Source: Azospirillum sp. B510
Lineage (GTDB): Bacteria > Pseudomonadota > Alphaproteobacteria > Azospirillales > Azospirillaceae
DNA: 64,000 bases
Direction of reading: 5' to 3'
NCBI RefSeq assembly: GCF_000010725.1
Contig: NC_013854.1
Coordinates: 456,001-520,000, forward strand
Part shown: piece by piece, positions 37,464 through 46,786 of the stretch
How positions within the stretch are numbered: the first letter of the stretch is position 1
Layout of the letters: each line of letters begins with the position of its first letter
Notes under the pieces: model-generated
What the model was told of the DNA's origin: nothing
The model's input: only the letters and a program-made list of their open reading frames with translations
Databases searched by the model: none
Program-made: the position numbers and the translations under genes

Positions 37464-38378
37464 GGCCCGCCTGATCTGGGAATTGTGCGAAACTCGGGTC
37501 ATCCCTTGGAAATCCGGGACAGCCGCGCTTGGCAAGGGGCCATGCGCGAGCGGGCCAAAAAAATGTCCTGAGCCGTGGCAAGCCTGCCAAGTGGTTGAAA
37601 CAGTTCGGTAATCGAGCGGTAACGATTCGCCGTGCCCCATCCTTGTCCGACCGCCTCCAAATTTCCGCCTTGTTGATGGGCATGATTGGGACGCAACATC
37701 GTCGGAAAGAGGTGTTGTGAGGCCCGGCTGCCATCGCGGCAAGCCACTGCGGCAAACCGCAACGCCCCTTGCGGGAATTGTTAAGGTTTGGAGTTCAGCA
37801 TCGACGGTAATTCCCTGCGCCGTGCTTGGTCGAGGCGGCGCGCTTGCTTGAGGAGGCCGATGGCGTGATCAGGAGCGCCCAGTCGAATCGCAATGGGCAC
37901 CTCTCCCCGACTGGACGGGCAATGACGATTGCCGCCGGTTTCACGCCGTCACCCGCCGATGCCGTCACACTTTTTTCGCCGAACCTTCCGCCGCTCTCGC
38001 GGGTTGAGAGGGCGCGCTCGCCGCACCCATACCAGCCATGGGACCTAGGTCCTAAGGCCGAGGCCGGCTTCAAGGCCGGCTCAAAGGCGGGCATTCCGGC
38101 TATGGAGCCTGAATGCCTGGAAAGCTCCAGGTGGAGCATTACATTCAAAAATGACTCGTTCGGGGGTTGCCGCGTCGTGAGACGGACGGCTCCCGGCCCT
38201 CAAAGGACCGTTCCTTACACCAGACCGCTGGCTTCTACCGCTGAGCGGGAAGGTTGCGGACCCGATGCGGTCGGCGCCTTCCCTGGAGTGCCCCTTGGAT
38301 CGCGGCATGCGCCGCGCCCTGCCGCCGCAGCCACCGGCGGCGCCCCGGCGCATCGGACCAGATAAGACGGAGCGACGA
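37464..38378. other. 915-bp gap upstream of prkA
   Basis: No convincing gene in any frame; visibly less G/C-rich than its neighbours. Contains an A7 tract (~37557), a T6 tract (~37972), a perfect 12-bp palindrome GGACCTAGGTCC at 38041-38052, a CTCTC-N7-GAGAG hairpin near 37995, and repeated GGCCGGCTTCAAGGCCGGC-like steps at 38061-38080. I did not find the alphaproteobacterial EcfG motif (GGAAC-N16/17-CGTT). A long leader, or a small RNA, is possible. Confidence 0.5.
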
Positions 38379-40325
38379 ATGTTCCCGGCCGACGAACTGT
38401 TCACGCGCTACACGCAGAATTACGAGACCCGCCGCGAGACCGAGATGTCCTTGATGGACTATCTCCAGCTGTGCCGCGACGATCCCATGGCCTACGCCTC
38501 GGCCGCCGAACGCATCCTCGCCGCCATCGGCGAGCCGGAGGTGGTCGATACGGCCCGCGACCCGCGCCTGGGCCGCATCTTCATGAACCGGACCATCAAG
38601 GTCTATCCCGCCTTCTCCGAGTTCTACGGCATGGAGGAGACGATCGAACGGATCGTCGGCTTCTTCCGCCACGCCGCCCAGGGACTGGAGGAGCGCAAGC
38701 AGATCCTCTACCTGCTGGGTCCGGTCGGCGGCGGCAAGTCGTCGCTGGCCGAACGGCTGAAATCGCTGGTGGAGAAATGCCCGATCTATGTCCTGAAGGC
38801 CGGCAAGGAGATCAGCCCGACCTTTGAAAGCCCGCTCGGCCTGTTCAACCCGGACGAGATCGGCGACGAGCTGGAGGATCGCTTCGGCATCCCCAAGCGC
38901 CGCCTGACCGGGTTGATGAGCCCGTGGGCGGTCAAGCGCCTCGACGAGTTCGGCGGCGACATCACCCGCTTCAAGGTGGTGAAGCTGCACCCCAGCAAGC
39001 TGCGCCAGATCGGCGTGACCAAGACCGAGCCGGGCGACGAGAACAACCAGGACATCTCGTCCCTGGTCGGCAAGGTCGACATCCGCAAGCTGGAGATCTA
39101 CAGCCAGAACGATCCCGACGCCTACAGCTTCTCCGGCGGCCTGAACCGGGCGACCCAGGGCATGCTGGAATTCGTCGAGATGTTCAAGGCGCCGATCAAG
39201 ATGCTGCATCCCCTGCTGACCGCGACGCAGGAGGGCAATTATGTCGGGTCGGAGAATATCGGCGCCATCCCCTTCCAGGGCGTGATCCTGGCCCACTCCA
39301 ACGAGGCGGAGTGGCAGACCTTCAAGAACAACAAGAACAACGAGGCCTTCATCGACCGCATCTGCGTGATCAAGGTCCCCTACTGCCTGCGGGTGGCGGA
39401 GGAGCAGAAGATCTACGACAAGCTGGTGCGCGGCTCCGATCTGGCGACCGCCCCCTGCGCGCCGTCGACCTTGGAGATGCTGGCCCGCTTCTCGGTGCTG
39501 TCGCGCCTGCGCGAGCATCCCAACAGCAGCTTCTACAGCAAGATGCGGGTCTATGACGGCGAGAGCGTCAAGGAGACCGATCCCAAGGCCAAGTCGATGC
39601 AGGAGTACAAGGACCAGGCCGGCGTCGACGAGGGTATGGGCGGCATCTCCACCCGCTTCGCCTTCAAGGTGCTCGCCTCGACCTTCAACTACGACTCGAC
39701 CGAGATTTCGGCCGATCCGGTCCATCTGATGTATGTGCTGGAACAGGCGATCAAGCGCGAACAATTCCCGGAGGAGACCGAGAAGAAATACGTCGAGTTC
39801 ATCAAGGCCGAACTCGCCCCGCGCTATGCCGAGTTCATCGGCAACGAGATCCAGAAGGCCTATCTGGAATCCTACTCCGACTATGGCCAGAACCTGTTCG
39901 ACCGCTATGTCGATTACGCCGATGCCTGGATCGAGGATCAGGACTTCAAGGATCCCGACACCGGCCAGCTGATGAACCGCGAACTGCTGAACCAGGAGCT
40001 GACCAAGATCGAGAAGCCGGCGGGCATCGCCAACCCGAAGGATTTCCGCAACGAGGTGGTGAAGTTCGCCCTCAGGGCGCGGGCCGCCAATGCCGGACGC
40101 AACCCGTCCTGGACCAGCTACGAGAAGATCCGCGAGGTGATCGAGAAGCGGATGTTCAGCCAGGTCGAGGATCTGCTGCCGGTGATCAGCTTCGGCTCGA
40201 AGAAGGATGGCGAGACCGAGAAGAAGCACACCGAGTTCGTCTCGCGCATGATGACGCGCGGCTATACCGAGCGGCAGGTCCGCCGGCTGGTCGAGTGGTA
40301 CATGCGGGTGAAACAGGCGGGCTGA
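38379..40325 (+). CDS. prkA: PrkA-family serine protein kinase (YeaG)
   Basis: 648 residues. N-terminal AAA+ module with Walker A GPVGGGKSS (114-122) and a C-terminal kinase-like PrkA domain (about 400-640, from FVSRMMTRGYTERQVRRL backward). YeaG/PrkA phosphorylates protein targets during nutrient stress; recent work also finds Lon-like protease activity in relatives (established for homologues, not shown here). Start at 38379 with GGAG 7 nt upstream. First gene of the prkA-yeaH-spoVR operon; the large upstream region suggests complex control. Confidence 0.95.
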   Translation: MFPADELFTRYTQNYETRRETEMSLMDYLQLCRDDPMAYASAAERILAAIGEPEVVDTARDPRLGRIFMNRTIKVYPAFSEFYGMEETIERIVGFFRHAAQGLEERKQILYLLGPVGGGKSSLAERLKSLVEKCPIYVLKAGKEISPTFESPLGLFNPDEIGDELEDRFGIPKRRLTGLMSPWAVKRLDEFGGDITRFKVVKLHPSKLRQIGVTKTEPGDENNQDISSLVGKVDIRKLEIYSQNDPDAYSFSGGLNRATQGMLEFVEMFKAPIKMLHPLLTATQEGNYVGSENIGAIPFQGVILAHSNEAEWQTFKNNKNNEAFIDRICVIKVPYCLRVAEEQKIYDKLVRGSDLATAPCAPSTLEMLARFSVLSRLREHPNSSFYSKMRVYDGESVKETDPKAKSMQEYKDQAGVDEGMGGISTRFAFKVLASTFNYDSTEISADPVHLMYVLEQAIKREQFPEETEKKYVEFIKAELAPRYAEFIGNEIQKAYLESYSDYGQNLFDRYVDYADAWIEDQDFKDPDTGQLMNRELLNQELTKIEKPAGIANPKDFRNEVVKFALRARAANAGRNPSWTSYEKIREVIEKRMFSQVEDLLPVISFGSKKDGETEKKHTEFVSRMMTRGYTERQVRRLVEWYMRVKQAG

Positions 40326-40471
40326 GGCCGGTGGACTGATGCCATGGACGGGGGGACGCGGAATTGCCGCGGGGTGGGGCGTTGCAACGCCCCGCGGCAA
40401 CCCCACTGTCATAGAATGCTGTCAGAGTGTGAAGGCCGCGTGACGAAACGGGTGGGAGGGCCAGCCCCTTG

Positions 40472-41764
40472 ATGAACATCATCGACCGTCGCCTGAACCC
40501 GCAGGGCAAGAGCCTGGCCAACCGCCAGCGTTTCCTGCGCCGCGCCAAGGAACAGGTGGTCAAGGCGGTCCGCGACGCCTCGGGAAAACGGGGCATCCAG
40601 GATATCGAGAATGGCGAGAAGGTGACGATCGCCGCCGGCGGGGTGCGCGAGCCGTCCTTCCATCGCGCCTCCCAGGGCGGCGTGCGCGATTACGTGGTTC
40701 CCGGCAACAAGGAGTATGTGGAAGGCGACACCATCCAGCGCCCGGACGGCGGCGGTGGCGGGCGCGGCAGCGAGGGCAGCGCCGACGGCGAGGGCGAGGA
40801 CGAGTTCCGCTTCGTCCTGTCGCGCGACGAGTTCCTCGACATCTTCCTGGAGGATCTGGAGCTTCCCGATCTGGTGAAGCAGAAGGTCAAGCAGTCGGAA
40901 TCGCACACGCTGACCAGGGCCGGCTATTCGGTGTCGGGCTCTCCGGCCAACCTGAACCTCGTCCGCACCATGCGGAACAGCCTGTCGCGCCGCATCGCGC
41001 TGAAGCGCCCCAAGCGCGACGAGATCCGCGAGATGGAGGAGCTGCTGCGCGAGGCGGAGGAAGCGGGCGAGGATGCCGAGCAGATCCAGGCGCTGCGCGA
41101 ACAGCTGGAACGCATCGTCCTGCGCTCCCGCCGCATCCCCTTCATCGACCCGATCGACGTCCGCTACAACCGGTTCGAGACGGTGCCGAAGCCGATCGCC
41201 CAGGCGGTGATGTTCTGCCTGATGGACGTCTCCGGCTCGATGACCGAGCACATGAAGGATCTGGCCAAGCGCTTCTTCATGCTGCTCTACCTGTTCCTGA
41301 AGCGGCGCTACCGCTCCGTCGACATCGTCTTCATCCGCCACACCCACGAGGCCAAGGAGGTCGACGAGGAGACCTTCTTCTACTCCACCGAGACCGGCGG
41401 CACCGTGGTGTCGACGGCGCTGGAGGAGATGCGGAAGGTGGTGGAGGAGCGCTACCCGCACAATGAATGGAACATCTATGCCGCCCAGGCGTCGGACGGC
41501 GACAACATGTCGTCGGACAACGCCAAGTCGGCGACCCTGCTGCGCGACGTCATCCTGCCGATGTGCCAGTATTTCGCCTATATCGAGGTGGCGGCGGAAC
41601 ACAATATGGGCCTGTCGGCGCTGGGCCGCGAAACCGAGCTGTGGCGCACCTACAAGCAGGTGCAGAGCCCGGAACGCCCGTTGGCGATGCGCCGGGTCCG
41701 CTCCCGCCGGGAGATCTTCCCGGTCTTCCGCGAGCTGTTCGCCCGCGAGAAGGCGGGGGCCTGA
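40472..41764 (+). CDS. yeaH: UPF0229 protein YeaH (von Willebrand A-like)
   Basis: 430 residues from ATG 40472, preceded by GGGAGGG; a TTG directly before it is in frame. N-terminal part basic and Gly-rich (RPDGGGGGRGSEGSADG about 89-105), central coiled helix (RDEIREMEELLREAEEAGEDA), C-terminal VWA domain with the MIDAS motif MDVSGSMTEHM. Partner of PrkA/YeaG in the same stress pathway; no enzymatic activity is known. 146 bp after prkA. Confidence 0.94.
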   Translation: MNIIDRRLNPQGKSLANRQRFLRRAKEQVVKAVRDASGKRGIQDIENGEKVTIAAGGVREPSFHRASQGGVRDYVVPGNKEYVEGDTIQRPDGGGGGRGSEGSADGEGEDEFRFVLSRDEFLDIFLEDLELPDLVKQKVKQSESHTLTRAGYSVSGSPANLNLVRTMRNSLSRRIALKRPKRDEIREMEELLREAEEAGEDAEQIQALREQLERIVLRSRRIPFIDPIDVRYNRFETVPKPIAQAVMFCLMDVSGSMTEHMKDLAKRFFMLLYLFLKRRYRSVDIVFIRHTHEAKEVDEETFFYSTETGGTVVSTALEEMRKVVEERYPHNEWNIYAAQASDGDNMSSDNAKSATLLRDVILPMCQYFAYIEVAAEHNMGLSALGRETELWRTYKQVQSPERPLAMRRVRSRREIFPVFRELFAREKAGA

Positions 41765-41829
41765 GGGGTCATAAGGAAATCACCGCCCCATCCCGTATAG
41801 GGGGCGGGGGCGGTAGGGGGAGATCGAGA

Positions 41830-43383
41830 ATGACCGCTGTGATCACCAGACCCGAGGCGCTGCTGTATGACGGCGTCGAGTGGGATTACGACAAGATCAA
41901 GCGCGTCTATGACGCCGTCGAGCATATCGCGCTGAAGGAGATGGGCCTCGACGTCTATCCCAACCAGATCGAGGTCATCACCGCCGAGCAGATGCTCGAC
42001 GCCTATTCGTCCATCGGCATGCCGCTGATGTACAAGCACTGGTCCTTCGGCAAGCATTTCGCCCGCGACGAGATGATGTACCGCAAGGGCTATCGCGGCC
42101 TCGCCTACGAGATCGTCATCAACTCCAGCCCTTGCATCAGCTACATCATGGAAGAGAACACCATGACGATGCAGACGCTGGTCATCGCCCACGCCGCCTT
42201 CGGACACAATCATTTCTTCAAGAACAACCAGCTGTTCCAGCAATGGACCGATGCCGAGGGCATCCTCGACTATCTGGAATTCGCCAAGACCTACATCACC
42301 CATTGCGAGGAACGCTATGGCCATGCCGCGGTGGAGCGGGTGCTGGACGCCGCCCACGCGCTGATGAGCCAGGGCGTCCACAAATACCCGAAGAAGCGCT
42401 CCGACCTGCGGACCGAGCAGCGGCGCGAGCGCGAGCGGCAGGAATATCAGGACCAGACCTTCAATGATTTGTGGCGCACCGTGCCCAAAACCGCCGCCGG
42501 TCCGCGCCCGGCCAAGTCGGTGTCGGAGCGCAAGAAGCTTCTCGGCCTGCCGGAAGAGAACATCCTCTATTTCCTGGAGAAGAAGGCGCCGCGGCTGGAG
42601 CATTGGCAGCGCGAGATCCTGCGCATCGTCCGCCACATCTCGCAATATTTCTATCCGCAGAAACAGACCAAGGTGATGAACGAGGGCTGCGCCACCTATG
42701 TCCATTACCAGATCATGAGCCGTCTGCACGAGACCGGCCAGATCAGCGAAGGCGCCTTCCTGGAATTCCTGCACTCGCACACGTCTGTGGTGTTCCAGCC
42801 GGAATTCGACGACAAGCGCTTCTCCGGCATCAACCCCTACGCGCTGGGCTTCGCGATGATGCAGGACATCGCCCGCATCGCCGAGACGCCGACCGACGAG
42901 GACCGCCAATGGTTCCCCGATCTGGCCGGTCGCGGCGACGGCATGGCGGCGGTGCGCGAGGCCTGGGCCAATTTCCGCGACGAGAGCTTCGTCCTGCAAT
43001 ATCTCAGCCCGCAGCTGATGCGGAAGCTGAAGCTGTTCAGCGTGCGCGACGACGCCGAGGATCCCTATCTGCTGGTCGACCACATCCACAACGAGCGCGG
43101 CTATCGCGACATCCGCAAGAAGCTGGCCCGCCAGTACGACCTGGGCCATCTGGAGCCGGACATCCAGATCGTCGACGTCGATCTCGCCGGCGACCGCAAG
43201 CTGATCCTGCAACACCGCGTCACCAACGGCGTGCTGCTCGACGAGGGCGATGCCAAGGCGGTGCTGCGCCATATCGCCAACCTATGGGGCTACGAGGTGC
43301 AGCTGATCGAGGTGTCGGCGATCTCCGAGGCGATCCTGAAGGAACATGCCGTCACCGCCCCCAGCGGCATCGGCGTGGTGTGA
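41830..43383 (+). CDS. spoVR: SpoVR family protein (YcgB)
   Basis: 517 residues. Family hallmarks: LYDGVEWDYDKIKRVYDAVE, YPNQIEVITAEQMLDAYSS, HWSFGKHFARDE, IAHAAFGHNHFFKNN, MNEGCATYVHY and INPYALGFAMMQDI. His/Glu clusters (HAAFGHNHF, NEGCATYVHY) hint at a metal site. Named for Bacillus cortex formation, but widespread in non-sporulating proteobacteria with prkA and yeaH, where it is stress-linked. Third gene of the operon, 65 bp after yeaH. Biochemical role unknown. Confidence 0.95.
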   Translation: MTAVITRPEALLYDGVEWDYDKIKRVYDAVEHIALKEMGLDVYPNQIEVITAEQMLDAYSSIGMPLMYKHWSFGKHFARDEMMYRKGYRGLAYEIVINSSPCISYIMEENTMTMQTLVIAHAAFGHNHFFKNNQLFQQWTDAEGILDYLEFAKTYITHCEERYGHAAVERVLDAAHALMSQGVHKYPKKRSDLRTEQRRERERQEYQDQTFNDLWRTVPKTAAGPRPAKSVSERKKLLGLPEENILYFLEKKAPRLEHWQREILRIVRHISQYFYPQKQTKVMNEGCATYVHYQIMSRLHETGQISEGAFLEFLHSHTSVVFQPEFDDKRFSGINPYALGFAMMQDIARIAETPTDEDRQWFPDLAGRGDGMAAVREAWANFRDESFVLQYLSPQLMRKLKLFSVRDDAEDPYLLVDHIHNERGYRDIRKKLARQYDLGHLEPDIQIVDVDLAGDRKLILQHRVTNGVLLDEGDAKAVLRHIANLWGYEVQLIEVSAISEAILKEHAVTAPSGIGVV

Positions 43384-43416
43384 CGGCCGCGCCCGGCTCC
43401 GCTACACTGCCGGCCG

Positions 43417-44331
43417 ATGAGAGGGCCAATGGCGGGGCGGGAGGCGGCGGTGGCGGATGATCTGTTGGGCGGGGCGGGGCCGGTCGGGCTGGTCAGGGCG
43501 CGGCATGGCCTGATGATGTACCGGCGCACCGACAGCGTCGTCGGCCGGTCGCTCGACTATTATGGTGAGTATTTCGAGCAGGAGGTCCTGCTGTTCCGCC
43601 AGTGCGTCCGCCCTGGCGACCGGGTGATCGATGTCGGCGCCAACATCGGCGCCCACACGGTGGCGCTGGCCCGGCTGGTCGGCCCCGCCGGCCGGGTTCT
43701 GGCGCTGGAACCCATCGACGCCAACCATCGGCTGCTCTGCGGCAATCTGGCGCTGAACGGGCTGGACTGGGCGGACGGCCTGCTGGCCGCCGCCGGGGCC
43801 GCCGATGGGACGCTGCATCTGGCCGGCGTGGCGATGGACGAGGAGGGCAATTACGGCGCCCTGTCTCTGGAGGCGCTTGCCGGCGACCGGCCGGTGCCGG
43901 TCCATCGTCTCGACGGTATCGCCGGCGCTGACCGCATCCGCCTGATCAAGATCGATGTCGAGGGGATGGAGGCCGAGGTGCTGGACGGCGCGCGTGGCCT
44001 GATCGCCCGCGACCGCCCGGTCCTCTATGTGGAAAACGACCGTCCCGACGGCTCGGCGGCCCTGATCGGCCTGCTGGGCGAGCTGGGCTATGCCTGCTAC
44101 TGGTATTTGCCGGCCTTCCACAATCCCGCCAACTTCGCCGGCCGGTCGGAGCCGATCTTCGGCCATGGGCTGGTCGACAATGGGACGGAGATCCACGGGC
44201 TCGGCATGGGGATCAACCTGTTCTGCCTGCCGGCCGAGGTGGCCGGGCGGGTCAACGGCCTGCTGCCCGTCGCCGGCCCGGACGAACATCCGCTGCGACG
44301 CGGCCATAACAGGCGCTTCATTGGCGGCTGA
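43417..44331 (+). CDS. FkbM family SAM-dependent methyltransferase
   Basis: 304 residues (alternative ATG at 43429). Rossmann SAM-binding motif VIDVGANIGAHTVALARL (about 70-87), acidic LALEPIDANHRLL, and the FkbM C-terminal block IRLIKIDVEGMEAEVLDGA. FkbM enzymes O-methylate sugars, polyketides or glycolipids. It sits 33 bp after spoVR on the same strand, so it may be read through from the stress operon, but it has no obvious functional link to it. Substrate unknown. Confidence 0.88.
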   Translation: MRGPMAGREAAVADDLLGGAGPVGLVRARHGLMMYRRTDSVVGRSLDYYGEYFEQEVLLFRQCVRPGDRVIDVGANIGAHTVALARLVGPAGRVLALEPIDANHRLLCGNLALNGLDWADGLLAAAGAADGTLHLAGVAMDEEGNYGALSLEALAGDRPVPVHRLDGIAGADRIRLIKIDVEGMEAEVLDGARGLIARDRPVLYVENDRPDGSAALIGLLGELGYACYWYLPAFHNPANFAGRSEPIFGHGLVDNGTEIHGLGMGINLFCLPAEVAGRVNGLLPVAGPDEHPLRRGHNRRFIGG

Positions 44332-44362
44332 ATCGGCGGTTGAGTCGGGGTCTGATGGCTCG

Positions 44363-44382
44363 CGGCCCGACGGCGCGGGCCG
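44363..44382. terminator. Short hairpin between convergent FkbM and PilZ genes
   Basis: CGGCCCG (44363-44369) with CGGGCCG (44376-44382), 6-nt loop, no U-run. Positioned between the two convergent stops. Confidence 0.35.
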
Positions 44383-44400
44383 GGATGCGGACGTCCGCGG

Positions 44401-45252
44401 TCAACGCTCCGGTTCCGGCTTGATGCCGGCATCCTTCATCGCGTGGATCAAATCCAGCATCACGGTGCTGATGTCGGGAAAGGAGAGCGCCACCGCCCGG
44501 CGGTCGGGGTCCAGCCGGACGACATGGGCGATCTGCCGGCCGCCGACCCGATGGACCGCCTTGTCCGGACCGACGGTCTCCGGGATCTCCGGGCAACGCA
44601 GCTCCAGCCGCAGCTTGCCGCCGACGGCATGGGCGAATTCCTCCGGCGGCAGATCGACCAGCAGGCCGCGGGTCGACCAGTTGATCGTGGCGCACCGCCG
44701 TCCCTCCGCCTCCACCGCCAGCACCGGATCCATGTAGCGGATGGCGCGGCGGCGTTCGATCCCGTTCGGCGGCTTGGCGCCGACATCATGCTGGTCGAGC
44801 TTGCGTTTGGCCGCCTGCTTGGTGCGCTCGTCCACCCCGTCCTTGCTGGTCATCAGCGTCGCCTGGACGCGGCGCTCGACGCCGTGGCGGAAGTCGTCGT
44901 CGGCCCCGAAGCGCAGGGCCTTGGCGAAATGGTCCTTGGCCTGGGTCAACAGCGCGTTGCGCCCCTTCTCGTCGCCGCGATGGCCGCAGCGTTCGGCCTG
45001 GACCAGCAGGGAATCGACGCTGCGCTGATAGGCGCCGCGCTGGATGGCGCGGGTCAGTTCGCGGAACTCGGTGGCGCGCAGCGTCGGGAACTCGCGGGTC
45101 TTCAGCAGGCCGGCGAGCCCCTCCGCCAGGGACTCGACACGGGTTGGATCGCCGGTCTCCGCCTCCCGGCGCAGCGACCGCACCGCCTCTTCCGCTTTGC
45201 GAAGCAACTGGTCCTCCAGTTTCCTGCGCTGGTCGGCGTCCATCACGGGCAT
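44401..45252 (-). CDS. PilZ domain protein, probable c-di-GMP receptor
   Basis: 283 residues. The N-terminal two-thirds are helical (DQRRKLEDQLLRKAEEAVRSLRREAE, then repeats of helices to ~175). The C-terminal PilZ domain (about 170-270) has the c-di-GMP-binding RxxxR in ERRRAIRY and the NxSxxG in NWSTRG, so it should bind the nucleotide. The helical part may be an oligomerisation or partner module. ATG 45252 has a weak ribosome site; ATG 45243 is possible. Divergent from the beta-lactamase-family gene. Confidence 0.85.
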   Translation of the reverse strand: MPVMDADQRRKLEDQLLRKAEEAVRSLRREAETGDPTRVESLAEGLAGLLKTREFPTLRATEFRELTRAIQRGAYQRSVDSLLVQAERCGHRGDEKGRNALLTQAKDHFAKALRFGADDDFRHGVERRVQATLMTSKDGVDERTKQAAKRKLDQHDVGAKPPNGIERRRAIRYMDPVLAVEAEGRRCATINWSTRGLLVDLPPEEFAHAVGGKLRLELRCPEIPETVGPDKAVHRVGGRQIAHVVRLDPDRRAVALSFPDISTVMLDLIHAMKDAGIKPEPER

Positions 45253-45442
45253 GGCGCGGCGTTCCACAGAGGTCGGTTGTATGAGGATAGCGCAACCGCA
45301 TGCCGGGCGACAGAGCGGACAGCGATAGTTAACGCCGCACCTGCGGGGCGCCCCAGTGGGACTCGACCGGATTTCAATTTGTCCCGCGACGGCTTCTTTA
45401 TCTGTCAGGACAAACGGATCGGGCAGCGGGGACGGGCGGACG

Positions 45443-46576
45443 ATGGGCAGGAGCAAGGATGGGACAGCTGGGGCCGAAGCCGGGCTGGACGTGTTGAAAG
45501 CCGCCCTGACCGGCCTGTTGTCCGAGGACAGCACAGGCCCGGCCCCGGCCGGGACCGCGCTCGTCGCCTTCATCCGCGGCCGGGGCGCCGATGCCGGGCC
45601 GGTGCGCACGCTGGTCCTGCGCCGCCGGTCACCGCGGTCCGCCGAGGGTGACGAGCCGAAGCCGAACGGCCGCATGAGGGACGATCCGGCGGAGCGGCGC
45701 GCCTTGGTCTACAGCCTGACCAAGACCATCCTGGCCGCCGCCGTGCTGCGGCTGGCGGCGCGGGGCGCCGTCGATCTCGACGGGCCGGCGGAGCGCTGGC
45801 TGCCGGAACTGGCCGGGCGGCCGGGATCGGTCACCGTCGCCCAGATCCTGACCCACCGGGCCGGCCTGCCCGATTACGGCGGCCGGGCCGACTATCATGC
45901 CGCCGTCGCCGCCGGCGGGGAGCCCTGGAGCGGTGACGAGTTCCTGGCCCGCTGCGGTGTGAGCCCGGACGGGGAGGGGCCGCCGGTCGGTTCCTTCGCC
46001 TATTCCAACATCGGCTATCTGCTGATCGGCCGGCTGCTGGAACGGGCGGGCGGCGCCCCGCTGGCCGAGATGCTGGCACGGGAGGTCTTCGTCCCGCTCG
46101 GCCTGTCGAGCGCGTCGCTGCTGTGCGCGCGCGCCGACCTCGACGGTCTGTTCTTCGGGCCGAGCCCGGTCTTCGGCGACAGGCCGGTGGCCGCCGCCTA
46201 TCATCCCGGCTGGGTGTCGCATGGGGTGGTGGCGATGACGGTCGCCGATGCCTGCCGCTTCCTTCATGGACTGACCGAGGAGTATCTGCCGGGCCTGTTG
46301 CTGCGGCGGATGCGGGACGGGCTGCCGGTCGACGGGCCGATGGGCGGACGGCCCTGGGTCGAGCCGTCCTATGGGCTCGGCATGATGGTGGAGCTGGATG
46401 CGGCGCCCGGCCCCTATTGGGGCCACACCGGCGGTGGTCCCGGCGTGACGCCGGCGGCCTACCACACGCCGGGACCGCTGCCGGTCTCCGTCGCCGTCTT
46501 CCTCGATGGCGAGGATGGCGCGCTCGCCGAATGGATGGCGGTGGAGGTGCTGCATCGTCTGCGCGGCGGGCGATAG
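45443..46576 (+). CDS. Serine hydrolase / class C beta-lactamase-related protein
   Basis: 377 residues. All three catalytic motifs of the family: S91-x-x-K94 (YSLTKTI), Y187-S-N189 (FAYSNIGY) and H328-T-G330 (WGHTGGGPG). This is the beta-lactamase/transpeptidase-like esterase group. No signal peptide is evident (starts MGRSKDGTAGAEAGLDV), so it is probably a cytosolic esterase or peptidase and not a resistance enzyme. Start 45443 follows GGGGACGGGCGG. A long frame upstream is without support. Confidence 0.87.
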   Translation: MGRSKDGTAGAEAGLDVLKAALTGLLSEDSTGPAPAGTALVAFIRGRGADAGPVRTLVLRRRSPRSAEGDEPKPNGRMRDDPAERRALVYSLTKTILAAAVLRLAARGAVDLDGPAERWLPELAGRPGSVTVAQILTHRAGLPDYGGRADYHAAVAAGGEPWSGDEFLARCGVSPDGEGPPVGSFAYSNIGYLLIGRLLERAGGAPLAEMLAREVFVPLGLSSASLLCARADLDGLFFGPSPVFGDRPVAAAYHPGWVSHGVVAMTVADACRFLHGLTEEYLPGLLLRRMRDGLPVDGPMGGRPWVEPSYGLGMMVELDAAPGPYWGHTGGGPGVTPAAYHTPGPLPVSVAVFLDGEDGALAEWMAVEVLHRLRGGR

Positions 46577-46786
46577 GGCGGCGGGCGCGGTAGCCCCCGC
46601 CTTTCGCAAGCCGCCAATCCGCACCCTGCTTGTACCGCCTTGCCGCGATCCCATTTCCTGTTCAAGGACAAGTCCGCGTTCCCCGGCCCGGCCGTGATGG
46701 CTTAGGCTCGGGGGGTGGCTGTGCCGGGGCAAACCGGCACCGGGAAACAAGAACCGGCAAACAAGATCTCAGGGGAGGAATCGCGC

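Noticed and set aside
37464..38378. EcfG-type stress promoter for the prkA operon
   Set aside because: No GGAAC-N16/17-CGTT arrangement was found on the plus strand of this gap.
38235..40412. 725-codon open frame antisense to prkA
   Set aside because: Long antisense frames are expected at 70% GC; its residues are low complexity and prkA is unmistakable on the other strand.
45443..46576. Antibiotic-resistance beta-lactamase
   Set aside because: Catalytic motifs are shared with esterases and peptidases; no export signal is present and no resistance context is visible.
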